A stretch of DNA of 20,809 nt from JBGPNN01 sp041487495 (GTDB lineage Bacteria > Sysuimicrobiota > Sysuimicrobiia > Sysuimicrobiales > Humicultoraceae), in NCBI GenBank assembly GCA_041487495.1, contig JBGPNN010000031.1, positions 1-20,809 of the forward strand. Reading direction: 5' to 3'. Made by a program: the position numbers and the translations under genes. A model generated the notes under the pieces. The model had not been told where the DNA came from. It did no database searches and was given only the letters and a program-made list of their open reading frames with translations. Of the stretch, positions 7,735 through 14,572 are shown one piece after another. Position 1 is the stretch's first letter; each line of letters begins with the position of its first letter.

Positions 7735-8475
7735 ATGCACGATCAGGCCGAATCCCAGGCGGGCCCTCCCGCCACGCCAGCCCGAGGTCCAATCCTGTCA
7801 GTGGCCCTCCAGGTCATGGCATCCGCCATGATCGCGTTCGTGCTCGTTGCAGGCCCGCAGGTCGAGCCGTTGTGGGATCGGGTCAAACAGGTGTGGAGCA
7901 GAACACCGGCGCCGGCTCCGGCCGCGCGCCCGGCGAAGGCACCCAAAGTGCAACCGCTCCAGGCGCAACCGCCCCAGGTGCAGGCGACACAAGTGCGGGC
8001 GCCGCAAATCGCGCCGCAGGCTCCCCCGTCACAGAGCCAGGCCGCGCAGCGCTCGCCCGCGCCGCCCGCTGCGACCCCGTATCAGCCGGCACCTGCCGTG
8101 CAGGCCCAACCAAAGCCGGCGCCGCCCGTGGCCGCGGCTCAGCCGAAACCCAAGGGGGTTTCGACACCACGCGCTCCCTTCGCCCAAGTCCTGATTGAGC
8201 CGAAACAACCTGACGTCAAAGTGTCCTACGCCACACTCATGCAAGAGGGATACGAACTCTACCGGTCCGGTTGGTACGGGCCCGCGATGGGACGGTTCAA
8301 ACAGGCGACCCAGATACGGCCGAACTCAGTCACCGCGTTCTTGTGGATGGGACGCGCCGCACTGAAGGTGGGCAGGATTGCCGAGGCCCGTCAGGCGTTG
8401 GAGCACGTCATCACCATGGCCCCGGGCAGTGAGGCCGCCAGAGAGGCGAAGGCGCTCCTCGGGACATTCGAATAG
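7735..8475 (+). CDS. Membrane-anchored proline-rich TPR protein
   Basis: A 246-residue protein with a TonB-like layout. It has a short cytosolic tail, one membrane helix at about residues 20-42, a proline/alanine/glutamine-rich extended linker at about 56-150, and a globular C-terminal end carrying two tetratricopeptide repeats (about 167-233; MQEGYELYRSGWYGPAMGRF, and a second starting at AFLWMGRAAL). The linker contains degenerate QPxQxQ-type units and would span periplasmic distance. ATG at 7735 is preferred over the in-frame GTG at 7720 because GAGG sits 7 nt before it. It lies 79 nt after the response regulator, without an obvious terminator between, so it may be a late member of that operon. 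It probably scaffolds an envelope partner, which is unknown. Confidence 0.8.
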   Translation: MHDQAESQAGPPATPARGPILSVALQVMASAMIAFVLVAGPQVEPLWDRVKQVWSRTPAPAPAARPAKAPKVQPLQAQPPQVQATQVRAPQIAPQAPPSQSQAAQRSPAPPAATPYQPAPAVQAQPKPAPPVAAAQPKPKGVSTPRAPFAQVLIEPKQPDVKVSYATLMQEGYELYRSGWYGPAMGRFKQATQIRPNSVTAFLWMGRAALKVGRIAEARQALEHVITMAPGSEAAREAKALLGTFE

Positions 8476-8531
8476 CGCACGGCGCGCCGCGCGGAAGGAA
8501 TCATCGTAGGTCGGCGGCAATACCTCATGCC

Positions 8532-9530
8532 ATGATGACGCAACGCCGGCTCGGTACGAGCGGGTTGGTCGTTTCGGCCATTGGTCTTGGCTGCATGGGG
8601 ATGTCCGACTCGTACGGCGCCCCTGACGAGCGTGACGACCGCGAGTCCATCGCCACCATGCATCGAGGTGTCGACCTCGGTCTCACCTTCTTCGACACCG
8701 CCGACGTCTACGGCGTGGGCCGGAACGAGGAACTTGTGGGGAGGGCACTGCGGCCCATTCGGGACAAGGTCGTGCTCGCCACAAAGTTCGGTGGGGTCCG
8801 CGACAAAGAGGGCCGGCCGGCGGGGGTGAGCGGGCGGCCTGAGTACGTGAAGCAGGCGTGCGAGGCCAGCCTCCACCGATTGGGCGTGGACGTGATCGAC
8901 CTCTACTACCAGCACCGCGTCGATCCCGACACGCCGATCGAGGATACCATAGGCGCGATGAGCGAGCTTGTGCGGGCCGGCAAGATCCGGTTTCTGGGTC
9001 TGTCGGAGGCCTCGCCTGCGACCATCCGGCGCGCGCACGCCGTGCACCCCATCGCCGCCCTGCAGACGGAGTACTCCCTGTGGAGCCGGGATCCGGAAGC
9101 CGAGATCATCCGAATCTGCCGAGAGTTGGGGGTCGGGTTCGTGGCCTATAGTCCGCTCGGCCGCGGCTTTCTCACCGGGACCATCGCCTCCGCTGATTCC
9201 CTAACCCCAAATGACCGCCGCCGCACGTTTCCTCGCTTTCAGGGCGCGAATGCCGAGCGGAATCTGGACATGGTCGAACGCATCCGTGAAGTGGCGCGGG
9301 CCAAGAACTGCACGCTACCGCAATTGGCGATCGCGTGGGTGCTGGCGCGAGGCGACGACATCGTCCCGATTCCCGGCACGAAGAAACTGCGGCGTTTGGA
9401 GGAAGACCTGGGTGCGATCGACGTCGCATTGACGGCCGCCGATCTGGCTCGTCTCGACGAGATCGCGCCTCCTGGCGCCGCGGCCGGGGAGCGTTATCCG
9501 GAAGCGGGAATGCGGGCCTTGAACCGCTGA
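8532..9530 (+). CDS. Aldo/keto reductase (AKR13/YakC-like)
   Basis: An NADPH-dependent carbonyl reductase, 332 residues, full length for the family, expected in the cytosol. The opening RRLGTSGLVVSAIGLGCMGM is characteristic, and the catalytic tetrad is complete: Asp55 and Tyr60 in FFDTADVYG, Lys85 in VLATKFG and His128 in YYQHRVDP. The coenzyme-binding end IPIPGTKKLRRLEEDLGA is typical of AKR enzymes. Two in-frame ATGs (8532 and 8535) adjoin; no strong ribosome-binding site distinguishes them. It stands alone on the plus strand between the TPR gene and the sigma-factor gene. The physiological substrate is unknown; detoxification of reactive aldehydes is the usual guess. Confidence 0.92.
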   Translation: MMTQRRLGTSGLVVSAIGLGCMGMSDSYGAPDERDDRESIATMHRGVDLGLTFFDTADVYGVGRNEELVGRALRPIRDKVVLATKFGGVRDKEGRPAGVSGRPEYVKQACEASLHRLGVDVIDLYYQHRVDPDTPIEDTIGAMSELVRAGKIRFLGLSEASPATIRRAHAVHPIAALQTEYSLWSRDPEAEIIRICRELGVGFVAYSPLGRGFLTGTIASADSLTPNDRRRTFPRFQGANAERNLDMVERIREVARAKNCTLPQLAIAWVLARGDDIVPIPGTKKLRRLEEDLGAIDVALTAADLARLDEIAPPGAAAGERYPEAGMRALNR

Positions 9531-9699
9531 TCGGGCCGGCGCGGCTCACTTCTCCGACCTGTTTCTTCCATAAGAGGGAACCGAAAAGGGACCGAAGGCG
9601 GCTCCGGCGCTCCTACCGCGCCATGGAAACCCACGAGCGGCGTCGTGCGAAGGAGGGGTAGGAGGCGGTCGGTGATGGGAGTTGCACAGGAACTCCCTC

Positions 9700-10293
9700 G
9701 TGACGCGTCCAAGAGCCCAGACGATGGAGCACCGCGAGGGACAGGGCGAAGGCGAGGACGCGCTGCTCGTCCGCGTTGGCCGGAAGGACGGCCGGGCGTT
9801 CGAGACTCTCTACGAGCGCTATGGCGGCGCCGTGTATTCCCTGGCGGTCAAGATGCTGCGTGACTCAAAAGCCGCCGAAGAGGTCGCGCAAGAAGTCTTC
9901 CTGGCCATCTGGCGGGGCGCGCCCGACTTCGATCCCGGTCGCGGTACGGCGCGCGCATGGATTTTGTCCCTCGCGCATCACAAGAGTGTGGATACGGTGA
10001 GACGGCAGCGCGTGCGGTCGGCCGAACCGCTCTCCGAGACGATGATCGCGGACGCTGACGTGATGCAGGACGCCCTCCGGAGTGTGACCAGCACGCAGGT
10101 CCGGCAGGCGCTGGGCTCCCTGAGCGATGGGCAGCGCGAGGCGATCGTGTTCGCCTACTACGGCGGCTACACGCAGCAGGAGATCGCGAAGCGGCTGCGG
10201 GTGCCGTTGGGGACGATCAAGACGCGGATGCGTGATGGCATGCTGCGGCTGCGCTCCGCGTTGGCCCCGCGGGTCGAAGGGACCGATCAGTGA
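9700..10293 (+). CDS. ECF-type RNA polymerase sigma factor (SigK/ECF19-like)
   Basis: An extracytoplasmic-function sigma factor, about 197 residues, which directs RNA polymerase to its regulon when released by the anti-sigma factor encoded next. Region 2 runs from FETLYERYGGAVYSLAVKML through AAEEVAQEVFLAIWRG and RAWILSLAHHKSVDTVRR. Region 4 is LGSLSDGQREAIVFAYYGGY followed by a QQEIAKRLRVPLGTIKTR helix-turn-helix. There is no SnoaL or other C-terminal extension. The start is uncertain: GTG at 9700 has AGGA about 9 nt upstream, TTG at 9682 is too close to its GGGAG, and ATG at 9724 gives the shortest conserved form. Its stop overlaps the anti-sigma start by four bases (GTGA, 10290-10293), so the pair is translationally coupled. 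Confidence 0.92.
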   Translation: MTRPRAQTMEHREGQGEGEDALLVRVGRKDGRAFETLYERYGGAVYSLAVKMLRDSKAAEEVAQEVFLAIWRGAPDFDPGRGTARAWILSLAHHKSVDTVRRQRVRSAEPLSETMIADADVMQDALRSVTSTQVRQALGSLSDGQREAIVFAYYGGYTQQEIAKRLRVPLGTIKTRMRDGMLRLRSALAPRVEGTDQ

Positions 10294-11042
10294 TACACGA
10301 CGAGTTACGCGCGCTGCTGGCCGTATACGCGCTGGACGCGCTCGATCCCGAGGACGAGCGCGCGGTCGTGGCGCACCTGGCCACGTGCCCGGACTGCCAG
10401 CAAGAGCTGGCGGCGCTGCGTGAGGTCGCCGCGAGCCTGGCGACCGGCGTGCCGATGGTCCAGCCGCCCGCGTCGCTGAAGGCGCACATCATGGAAGCGA
10501 TCGAGCCGCACGGGCAGGCGGAGCCGGAGACCCGGAGCCAGTGGCCGCGTCGCGTTGTCCCGCTCCCCGAGCGGGGGTCGCGGAACTGGACGCTCGCGGC
10601 GGCGGCGCTGGCGGCCGTGCTCGCGGTGGTCATGGTCGGCGTGAACGTGTCGCTGAACAGACAGCTCTCCACGCTCAACGATCGTCTGGGCACACAAGAA
10701 CAGGTGCTGGCGTTGCTGGCCAGTCCGTCGGCGAAGACGACCGCGCTGGTCGGGTCGGTGCAGGCGAATGTGCGGTTTGTCTACGATCCCGTGCGCAAAC
10801 AGGGTGCGCTGGTCGTCAGCGATCTGCGCGATCCGGGCTCCGAGTTCGTCTATCAGTTGTGGCTGGTGGCCGGGGAGACGCCCGAGAGTGCCGGCGTCTT
10901 CCGTCCGGTGCCGGGCCGGCCAATCATCGTGCCGGTCCAGGCCGACTTCGCCCGGTACCAGGCGGTCGCGATCTCCCTCGAGCGCGGTCCGAGCGGCGCG
11001 CCGAAGCCGAGCGCGGCCCCGATCCTGCTCGCCACCCTTTAG
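10290..11042 (+). CDS. Membrane-anchored anti-sigma factor (RskA-like, zinc-type)
   Basis: A 250-residue regulator that should hold the sigma factor encoded immediately upstream at the membrane. The cytosolic N-terminal domain carries a zinc-binding anti-sigma motif: His3, then His29-x3-Cys33-x2-Cys36 (AHLATCPDC). A single membrane helix lies at about 101-120 (LAAAALAAVLAVVMVGVNV), after a basic, proline-containing linker. The outer domain, about 121-250, has the RskA C-terminal outline: QANVRFVYDP, VVSDLRDP, YQLWLVAGETPESAGVF and a closing VAISLERGPSGAPKP. In this family release normally occurs by regulated proteolysis or a thiol/redox change at the CxxC. Start is GTG at 10290, overlapping the sigma stop. 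The signal sensed is unknown. Confidence 0.9.
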   Translation: MIHDELRALLAVYALDALDPEDERAVVAHLATCPDCQQELAALREVAASLATGVPMVQPPASLKAHIMEAIEPHGQAEPETRSQWPRRVVPLPERGSRNWTLAAAALAAVLAVVMVGVNVSLNRQLSTLNDRLGTQEQVLALLASPSAKTTALVGSVQANVRFVYDPVRKQGALVVSDLRDPGSEFVYQLWLVAGETPESAGVFRPVPGRPIIVPVQADFARYQAVAISLERGPSGAPKPSAAPILLATL

Positions 11043-11053
11043 CGAGGCTGTGT

Positions 11054-11551
11054 ATGATCCATCCCGAAACGCGCATCGGGCACATCCACCTGCGGGTCTC
11101 GAACCTGGAGCGATCGATTGCGTTCTATCGCGACGTGCTCGGATTCGAACTCGTGCAGCCACATGACGCCCAGGCCGCGTTCCTCTCGGCCGGCGGGTAT
11201 CACCACCATATTGGTTTGAACACCTGGGCCAGCAAGGACGGCGGGCCGCCGCCGCGGGGTTCGACAGGTCTGTATCACTTCGCGATCCTGCTGCCGAACC
11301 GGCGCGAGCTGGCGCGAATCTACAAGCGACTTTTGGACCACGGGGTGCAGATCGGCGCAGCACAGGACCACGGCGTCAGCGAAGCGATCTACTTCCGCGA
11401 CCCCGACGGCAACGGTATCGAGATCTACCGGGACCGCGACCGGTCCGAGTGGCCCCACGCCCCCGGCGGCCGCACGACGATGACGAACGGCACGCTCGAC
11501 CTCGACGGGCTGCTTCGCGAACTCGCGGACGAACCGCAGCCGGCGCGATAG
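11054..11551 (+). CDS. VOC-family protein, extradiol dioxygenase/glyoxalase-like
   Basis: A 165-residue single-subunit vicinal-oxygen-chelate protein. The beta-alpha-beta-beta-beta modules are evident: IGHIHLRVSNLERSIAFYRD with the likely metal ligand His10, LGFELVQ, then a second module with LYHFAILLPNRREL and the terminal ligand region FRDPDGNGIEIYRD (Glu ligand). The tail TLDLDGLLREL is the type seen in CatE-like catechol 2,3-dioxygenase relatives. Such enzymes bind Fe(II), Mn(II) or Zn(II); which reaction it performs cannot be told from sequence. ATG at 11054 has GAGG 6 nt upstream. It lies 11 nt after the anti-sigma gene, so it may be transcribed with the sigma operon. It converges on the cupin gene, with 18 nt between. 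Confidence 0.85.
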   Translation: MIHPETRIGHIHLRVSNLERSIAFYRDVLGFELVQPHDAQAAFLSAGGYHHHIGLNTWASKDGGPPPRGSTGLYHFAILLPNRRELARIYKRLLDHGVQIGAAQDHGVSEAIYFRDPDGNGIEIYRDRDRSEWPHAPGGRTTMTNGTLDLDGLLRELADEPQPAR

Positions 11552-11569
11552 CCTCGCCGACCGTCTCGC

Positions 11570-11929
11570 CTAACGCCTCAGATACGCGTCGGTCCCGGCG
11601 ATCCAGTCCTGCCGCGGCGGGTTGAAGATATCCATCTCCACGACGTCATCCATCATCTCTGCCCCGTGCTGTACGTTGCTGGGGATGAGCAACAGTTCGC
11701 CACCGCGCAGGATGATATCGTTCTCGTCGGGGAAGAAAAACCGCATCGTGCCCGAGATGCAGTACGTGATCTGCTCGTTTTCATGGTGATGTGACGGGGC
11801 CACAAACCCGGCCTTGAACTCCATGTACGAGGCCATCAGTCGCTCGCCCCACACCATGCGCCGCATCATCTTGGGGTTCACGACCTCGGGCTTCATGGCT
11901 GCCAGCGAATGGTGCCGCACCTTGCTCAT
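11570..11929 (-). CDS. Small cupin-domain protein
   Basis: A 119-residue single-domain cupin. Motif 1 is SHHHENEQITYCISG, with likely metal ligands His47, His49 and Glu52. Motif 2 is LLIPSNVQHGAE, with His88. This is the minimal metal-binding cupin barrel, found in dioxygenases, isomerases and sensor domains; the reaction is not deducible. The start at 11929-11927 was chosen because a very strong AGGAGGAG sits just upstream and the conserved fold begins there. An open extension back to 12016 has no protein-like character. The gene is convergent with the VOC gene and divergent from the aldo/keto reductase at 12097, with 167 bp between in which I see no clear promoter or dyad. Confidence 0.88.
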   Translation of the reverse strand: MSKVRHHSLAAMKPEVVNPKMMRRMVWGERLMASYMEFKAGFVAPSHHHENEQITYCISGTMRFFFPDENDIILRGGELLLIPSNVQHGAEMMDDVVEMDIFNPPRQDWIAGTDAYLRR

Positions 11930-12096
11930 ACGCTCCTCCTGATGGGCTGTCATTCGACCTCGGCTCCAACAGCACAGGTTACGCGCGCCGCCCGACCTTC
12001 CTGCCGGGGCGCGCATGCATCGCAGGACTTGGCCTGGCGCGAGTCAAACACTGCACGCGTCCCATCGGACAGCCGAAATATTCACAGTGGGTCTTG

Positions 12097-13047
12097 ATGC
12101 GATATCGGCGGTTGGGCAAATCCGGGCTGAAGGTGTCGGTCGTGGGGCTCGGCGGCAACAACTTCGGGCGGGTGACCGACGCGCAAACGACGGAACGGAT
12201 CATTCACAAGGCGCTTGATCTGGGCGTGAACTTTTTCGACACGGCCGACGCGTACGGCCGCGGAGTCTCCGAAGAACAGGTGGGACAGGCCCTGGCGCAG
12301 CGCCGCGGGGAGGCCGTGCTGGCCACGAAAGTCGCCATGGACATGGGGACCGGACCGAACGAGACCGGCGCGTCCCGGCAGCACATCACAGATGGCGTCC
12401 ACGCCAGCCTGCGCCGGCTGAAGATGGACCACATCGATCTACTGCAGATCCACCGATGGGACCGTGACACACCGATCGAGGAGACGATGAGCGCGCTCGA
12501 CGATCTCGTGCGCCAGGGCAAGGTGCGCTACGTGGGCTCTTCGAACTTCAGCGGCTGGCAGATCGTCTGGTCGCTGTGGGCCAGCGACCGGCGCGGGTGG
12601 GTGTCGTTGGTCTCCGAACAGCCCGAGTACAGCCTACTGCACCGAAATATTGAACGGGAGGTGATGCCGGCCTGCGAGGCGTTCGGGGTCGGGATCATCC
12701 CATACTTTCCTCTGGCCGGCGGGCTGCTCACCGGGAAGTACCGCGAGGGGGAGCCGTTCCCATCTGGCACCCGGCTCGAACAGATGGAGCGGATGCGCAA
12801 CCGGTTCGCGACGCCGCGCAACTTCGCCATCGCGCGCGCTGTTGAGACCTGGGCCCGCGACCACGGACACCCCGTCACCGAACTGGCGGTCGCGTGGCTG
12901 TTGGCCAGACCCGCGGTCTCCACGGTCATCACCGGCGTGACGAAGCCTGAGCAGGTCGAGGCCAACGTGAAAGCCGCCGACTGGGACTTGAGCCCCGCCG
13001 AAGTGGACGAGGTCGCGGCGCTGGCCCCACCCTTGCAGCACGTCTAG
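12097..13047 (+). CDS. Aldo/keto reductase (second, distinct type)
   Basis: A 316-residue NAD(P)H-dependent oxidoreductase of the YghZ/Kv-beta-like branch. The start is MRYRRLGKSGLKVSVVGLGG, and the tetrad is complete: Asp48 and Tyr53 in FFDTADAYG, Lys78 in VLATKVA and His119 in LLQIHRWD. The sequence differs clearly from the reductase at 8532 (for example NNFGRV in place of MGMSDSY), so this is not a recent duplicate. ATG at 12097 is chosen; the TTG at 12094 directly before it is a weaker option. It leads a probable three-gene unit with the DUF167 and DinB-like genes (gaps of 24 nt and a 1-nt overlap). The substrate is unknown. Confidence 0.92.
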   Translation: MRYRRLGKSGLKVSVVGLGGNNFGRVTDAQTTERIIHKALDLGVNFFDTADAYGRGVSEEQVGQALAQRRGEAVLATKVAMDMGTGPNETGASRQHITDGVHASLRRLKMDHIDLLQIHRWDRDTPIEETMSALDDLVRQGKVRYVGSSNFSGWQIVWSLWASDRRGWVSLVSEQPEYSLLHRNIEREVMPACEAFGVGIIPYFPLAGGLLTGKYREGEPFPSGTRLEQMERMRNRFATPRNFAIARAVETWARDHGHPVTELAVAWLLARPAVSTVITGVTKPEQVEANVKAADWDLSPAEVDEVAALAPPLQHV

Positions 13048-13071
13048 AGGCGCGAAGGACCGGATGTCGTC

Positions 13072-13299
13072 ATGCGATTGACCGTCAGGGTGACCCCGGG
13101 CGCGAAGCACGAACTGGTCGAACGCATTGATGCCTTGCAACTGCGCGTCGTGGTGACCGAGCCGCCGCGGGAAGGTCGCGCGAATGCGGCGGTCGTGCGG
13201 GTCGTCGCCCAGTTCCTCGACGTCCCGCCGTCCGCGGTCCGGATCATCCACGGGCTGACGAGTCGGTCCAAAGTCATCGAGATCAAAGAGGGGCCCTGA
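13072..13299 (+). CDS. DUF167 (UPF0235) protein
   Basis: A 75-residue protein with the hallmarks of the YggU/DUF167 family: LTVRVTPGAKHE at the start, the PPREGRANAAVVRVVAQFL helix, and a closing GLTSRSKVIEI strand. The structure in relatives is a small alpha/beta fold; the function is not established in any organism I can name. It is full length. It follows the aldo/keto reductase by 24 nt, and its TGA shares one base with the ATG of the next gene (13299), so co-translation is likely. Confidence 0.9.
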   Translation: MRLTVRVTPGAKHELVERIDALQLRVVVTEPPREGRANAAVVRVVAQFLDVPPSAVRIIHGLTSRSKVIEIKEGP

Positions 13300-13763
13300 T
13301 GCTGCCTCCTCGTGTCCGGGCCGGATTCAAGACGGTGCCCGACGAGATCGTCGGATTGTGCCGCCCACATTCGTGGGAACAGCTCACGACGCCACCCGCG
13401 GAGGGTATTCGCCCCATCAGTCATATCCTGCTGCACATGGTCCGCGCCGAAGCGTTCTGGTTTCAGCACGTCGTGTCCGGGAAGCCCCGGCCGAAGGCCG
13501 ACCCTGAAAACTTCAAGGATCTGGACGCCATCCTGGCTGTCTGGAGACCTCAACGGGACGCGTCGCTGGCGTGGCTGGAGCGCCTGACGGATCATGACCG
13601 GGCCGATACGCGCCCGTTCCCCTGGGATCAGAGCCAGCGCGCGTCGATTGAAGAGATCGTCTGGCACGTGGTGACGCACGAGCAGTACCACCGCGGGCAG
13701 GTCTTCAGCAGGCTGGCGCTGCTCGGACGGCGCGATCTGCCGGATCACGATCTCCTCCGCTAG
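13299..13763 (+). CDS. DinB-like four-helix metalloprotein
   Basis: A 154-residue DinB/YfiT-superfamily protein. The three metal-binding histidines of the family are visible: His46 in ILLHMVRAEAFW, and His127 and His131 in HVVTHEQYHRGQV. The four-helix bundle length is right. Relatives include bacillithiol/mycothiol-dependent S-transferases, maleylpyruvate isomerases and proteins of no known role, so thiol-dependent detoxification is possible but not shown. ATG at 13299 overlaps the DUF167 stop (TGATG) and has AGAGGGG 5-11 nt upstream. It is the last gene of the small plus-strand unit and converges on the gene ending at 13804. Confidence 0.87.
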   Translation: MLPPRVRAGFKTVPDEIVGLCRPHSWEQLTTPPAEGIRPISHILLHMVRAEAFWFQHVVSGKPRPKADPENFKDLDAILAVWRPQRDASLAWLERLTDHDRADTRPFPWDQSQRASIEEIVWHVVTHEQYHRGQVFSRLALLGRRDLPDHDLLR

Positions 13764-13803
13764 CCGGCTGACCGCGCCGTCCCCAACGAACTGCGCGTCT
13801 TGC

Positions 13804-14448
13804 CTATTTGAATTTGTCCGGAAACTGTTGGATGATCCCGGCGCTCAGCATATCGGCCATCTCCAGGATCTGGTCGTGCACCTTATCGTACGCGGCGATA
13901 TCCGCGGCCCAATCGCGCTTCAGGCGGGCCGTGGCTTCCTGCAACGTCAGGTCCAGGTGGCCGCGCATCATCGATTTCATCTCGGCCAGCGGCCAGGCGT
14001 TCGGGTTGGCGGTGCTGAGGAAAGTCGCAATCTCATCCGCATTGGCATACCATCGCTTGCTGGCGGCGTTGATCTTTGCCGTGTTGCCCGTCTTGGCCCC
14101 GGCCAGCAGGTCTGCGGCTGTCAGGATGTGAGTCCGCAGGAGGGCCGTCAGCTTGTCACCGGCCTCGTTCCCGTAGTAGCCCTTGATCGCACCGCCGATG
14201 TCGGCTTGGTTCCGCAGTAGCCGCTGGGCGGTGGCATCTTTGTCGGGTAGATTGCCGGCGACACTGACGATGTAGAGACGGGTCCAGGTAATGTGATCCT
14301 CCCACAGCCGGCGCATCGCGCTCCGAAAGGCGAGCGTTTTGTCCGGCATGGAACCCTGACCCAGGGCCGGCGATGCAGGCAGGGCGGCCGCCACGATCGC
14401 CAGGCTCGCGGCTAGGGCAAAGATCCGCACCGAAACGCGCACTCGCAT
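13804..14448 (-). CDS. Secreted all-helical protein of unknown function
   Basis: A 214-residue exported protein. Residues 1-31 form a signal peptide (VSVRIFALAASLAIVAAALP, cleavage near ALGQG). The mature part is almost entirely predicted helix, with conserved-looking polar motifs: RRLWEDHITWTRLYIVSVAG, LLRNQADIGGAIKGYYG, LLRTHILTAADLL and a final YDKVHDQILEMADMLSAGI. Related proteins occur in many bacteria, often under unsupported names, and I know of no demonstrated function. Repeated His/Asp/Glu positions in the helices would suit metal, heme or thiol ligand binding, but this is inference. The start at 14448 was chosen because the leader begins there, with GGGGG 8 nt upstream. It is divergent from a SufR-like regulator, with a promoter and dyad between, so its expression is probably set by that regulator. 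Confidence 0.82.
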   Translation of the reverse strand: MRVRVSVRIFALAASLAIVAAALPASPALGQGSMPDKTLAFRSAMRRLWEDHITWTRLYIVSVAGNLPDKDATAQRLLRNQADIGGAIKGYYGNEAGDKLTALLRTHILTAADLLAGAKTGNTAKINAASKRWYANADEIATFLSTANPNAWPLAEMKSMMRGHLDLTLQEATARLKRDWAADIAAYDKVHDQILEMADMLSAGIIQQFPDKFK

Positions 14449-14483
14449 TGCTGACACCCCCTGAATGAACGGTCTTGAGGTCG

Positions 14484-14512
14484 ACGCTAGCACATCTCAT
14501 AAGTAATGTCAA
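14484..14512 (-). promoter_or_regulatory. Candidate sigma-70 promoter for the secreted helical protein
   Basis: On the minus strand a consensus -35 TTGACA (14512-14507) is followed after 17 nt by TAGCGT (14489-14484), a weak -10 matching three of six positions. This would start transcription near 14477, about 28 nt before the ATG at 14448. The -35 lies inside the dyad at 14492-14522. Confidence 0.45.
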
Positions 14513-14522
14513 TATAAGATGT
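14492..14522. promoter_or_regulatory. 31-bp dyad, candidate operator of the SufR-like regulator
   Basis: ACATCTCATA (14492-14501) and TATAAGATGT (14513-14522) form an inverted repeat with 9 of 10 positions paired around an 11-nt spacer. A second inverted pair, GTCAAT (14508-14513) and ATTGAC (14536-14541), partly overlaps it. The region is strikingly AT-rich against its surroundings, and lies between a winged-helix regulator and a divergent gene. It covers the -35 and spacer of the minus-strand promoter, as expected for a repressor site. Confidence 0.5.
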
Positions 14523-14536
14523 TGTTATTGTGGTAA

Positions 14537-14566
14537 TTGACGAATATGGTCTGAATTTGCTAGGAT
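14537..14566 (+). promoter_or_regulatory. Candidate promoter for the SufR-like regulator gene
   Basis: TTGACG at 14537-14542 (five of six consensus) is followed after 18 nt by TAGGAT at 14561-14566 (four of six). The expected transcription start is at or within a base or two of the ATG at 14573, which would give a leaderless mRNA. The AGGA within the -10 would otherwise serve as ribosome-binding site, but only if transcription begins further upstream. Confidence 0.45.
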
Positions 14567-14572
14567 GAAGAC

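Noticed and set aside
7939..8140. Repetitive stretch in the TPR gene as a possible DNA repeat array
   Set aside because: The repetition is low-complexity coding of a Pro/Ala/Gln linker with drifting units, and it has no fixed spacer or repeat, so it is not CRISPR or a tandem repeat.
8480..8489. CGGCGCGCCG palindrome after the TPR gene
   Set aside because: It is all G and C in a GC-rich background, with no loop or T-tract; it is likely chance.
9576..9602. GGGAACC as a possible ECF-sigma -35 upstream of the sigma gene
   Set aside because: At 16-17 nt downstream there is only CGGC/GGCT, with no convincing ECF -10, so autoregulation cannot be claimed from this.
11930..12016. 29-residue N-terminal extension of the cupin
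   Set aside because: The strong AGGAGGAG before 11929 and the start of the conserved fold there favour the shorter form.
8532..13047. The two aldo/keto reductase genes as a recent duplication flanking an inserted segment
   Set aside because: The two proteins belong to visibly different branches and differ throughout, and no flanking direct repeats or mobile genes are seen.
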